Shown: in pieces, positions 63,666-64,000 of the stretch
How positions within the stretch are numbered: the first letter of the stretch is position 1
Layout of the letters: every line of letters starts with the position of its first letter
Source: Microvirga sp. ACRRW
Lineage (GTDB): Bacteria; Pseudomonadota; Alphaproteobacteria; Rhizobiales; Beijerinckiaceae
Direction: 5' to 3'
Length of the DNA: 64,000 bases
NCBI RefSeq assembly: GCF_022346925.1
Contig: NZ_JAKRNJ010000001.1
Coordinates: 806,001 to 870,000 of the forward strand
Notes under the pieces: generated by a model
Told to the model about the DNA's origin: nothing
Database searches by the model: none
The model's input: only the letters and a program-made list of their open reading frames with translations
Position numbers and translations under genes: made by a program

Positions 63666-64000
63666 ATGGCCCTGACATCCGACGAAATCGACCGTTATGC
63701 CCGCCACTTGGTCCTCAGGGACGTAGGCGGCCCAGGACAATTGAAGCTTAGAGCTGCTCGCGTGCTCGTGATCGGCGCGGGCGGGTTGGGCGCCCCTCTC
63801 CTCCAGTATCTGGCGGCCGCCGGAATCGGCACCATCGGCCTTGTGGACAACGATGTGGTGTCCCTCTCCAACCTGCAAAGGCAAGTGGTCCATGGGACCG
63901 CGGATGTGGGAATTGCCAAGGTTGAGAGTGCGGCCAGAGCCATCCGGCACCTGAACCCTCACGTTACGGTAGAGCCCCATAACCTGCGGATCACGCCGGA
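63666..64000 (+). CDS. MoeB/ThiF/HesA-family adenylyltransferase (3' end outside window)
   Basis: The frame stays open to the window end, giving 111 residues of an E1-like enzyme that adenylates the C-terminus of a ubiquitin-like sulfur carrier (MoaD or ThiS). It begins MALTSDEIDRYARHLVLRDV, has the nucleotide-binding VLVIGAGGLGAPLLQYLAAAG near residue 33 and continues IGLVDNDVVSLSNLQRQVVH with the conserved Asp and Arg. Which carrier it serves cannot be decided from this fragment. The start has no strong ribosome binding site. Confidence 0.9.
   Translation, partial: MALTSDEIDRYARHLVLRDVGGPGQLKLRAARVLVIGAGGLGAPLLQYLAAAGIGTIGLVDNDVVSLSNLQRQVVHGTADVGIAKVESAARAIRHLNPHVTVEPHNLRITP

Overview
The window reads as chromosomal DNA of a GC-rich alphaproteobacterium of the Hyphomicrobiales (Rhizobiales). 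A Methylobacteriaceae genus such as Microvirga is my best guess, but that is inference. Support comes from the housekeeping blocks rpmH-rnpA-yidC, argB-HAD-dapD-dapE-truA-fmt-def and recR-ybaB-dnaX-ffs, a CycM-type cytochrome beside kdsB-pheA, a two-binding-protein Yej system and the palindromic intergenic repeats. Coding density is high and most neighbouring genes overlap by 1-4 bases. I saw no insertion sequence, prophage, integrase, CRISPR array or clear foreign island.

Layout. 1-1.1 kb: the end of a FixL-like histidine kinase and a small unknown gene. 1.3-11 kb: a sugar module with xylulokinase, an RbsA/RbsC/RbsB-type ABC importer, a fructokinase, an AGE-family isomerase and, facing it, a ribokinase and a DmpA-type peptidase. 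11.1-13 kb: tRNA-Arg and a second histidine kinase. 13-26 kb: core genes (rpmH, rnpA, yidC, engB, argB, def, fmt, truA) interrupted by a CYTH-CHAD protein, a DUF423 protein, a secreted RTX-type protein behind an AT-rich leader, a DUF892 ferritin-like protein and rmuC. 26-32 kb, minus strand: dapE, dapD, recR, ybaB, dnaX and the SRP RNA, then a probable unnamed structured RNA. 32.7-37 kb: HIT protein, nudC, an acetyltransferase, pheA, kdsB and a membrane-anchored cytochrome c. 37-45.4 kb: a peptide ABC importer operon with two binding proteins and an embedded DUF4260 protein.

45.5-63.4 kb is largely a nucleoside and pyrimidine region. The plus strand carries deoB, then a URC-type uracil degradation set (a GTP-cyclohydrolase-II-like protein, a DUF1688 protein and uracil phosphoribosyltransferase), an orphan dgoK, and pepA-marR-nlpC. 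The minus strand carries a ten-gene run: BMP-family binding protein, ABC ATPase, VOC protein, two permeases, cdd, purine nucleoside phosphorylase, deoC, deoA and a GhrA-like reductase. Together these could import nucleosides, deaminate cytidine, split off the bases, pass (deoxy)ribose-1-phosphate through DeoB and DeoC into central metabolism, and either salvage uracil as UMP or degrade it through the little-characterised URC route. The window ends inside a MoeB/ThiF/HesA-type gene.

The strongest leads are the URC cluster with a long dyad just upstream of it, the candidate structured RNA upstream of ffs, the uncharacterised VOC and GhrA-like members of the nucleoside operon, and a family of about 90-100-base palindromic repeats seen five times between 32.5 and 51.3 kb and nowhere else in the window.
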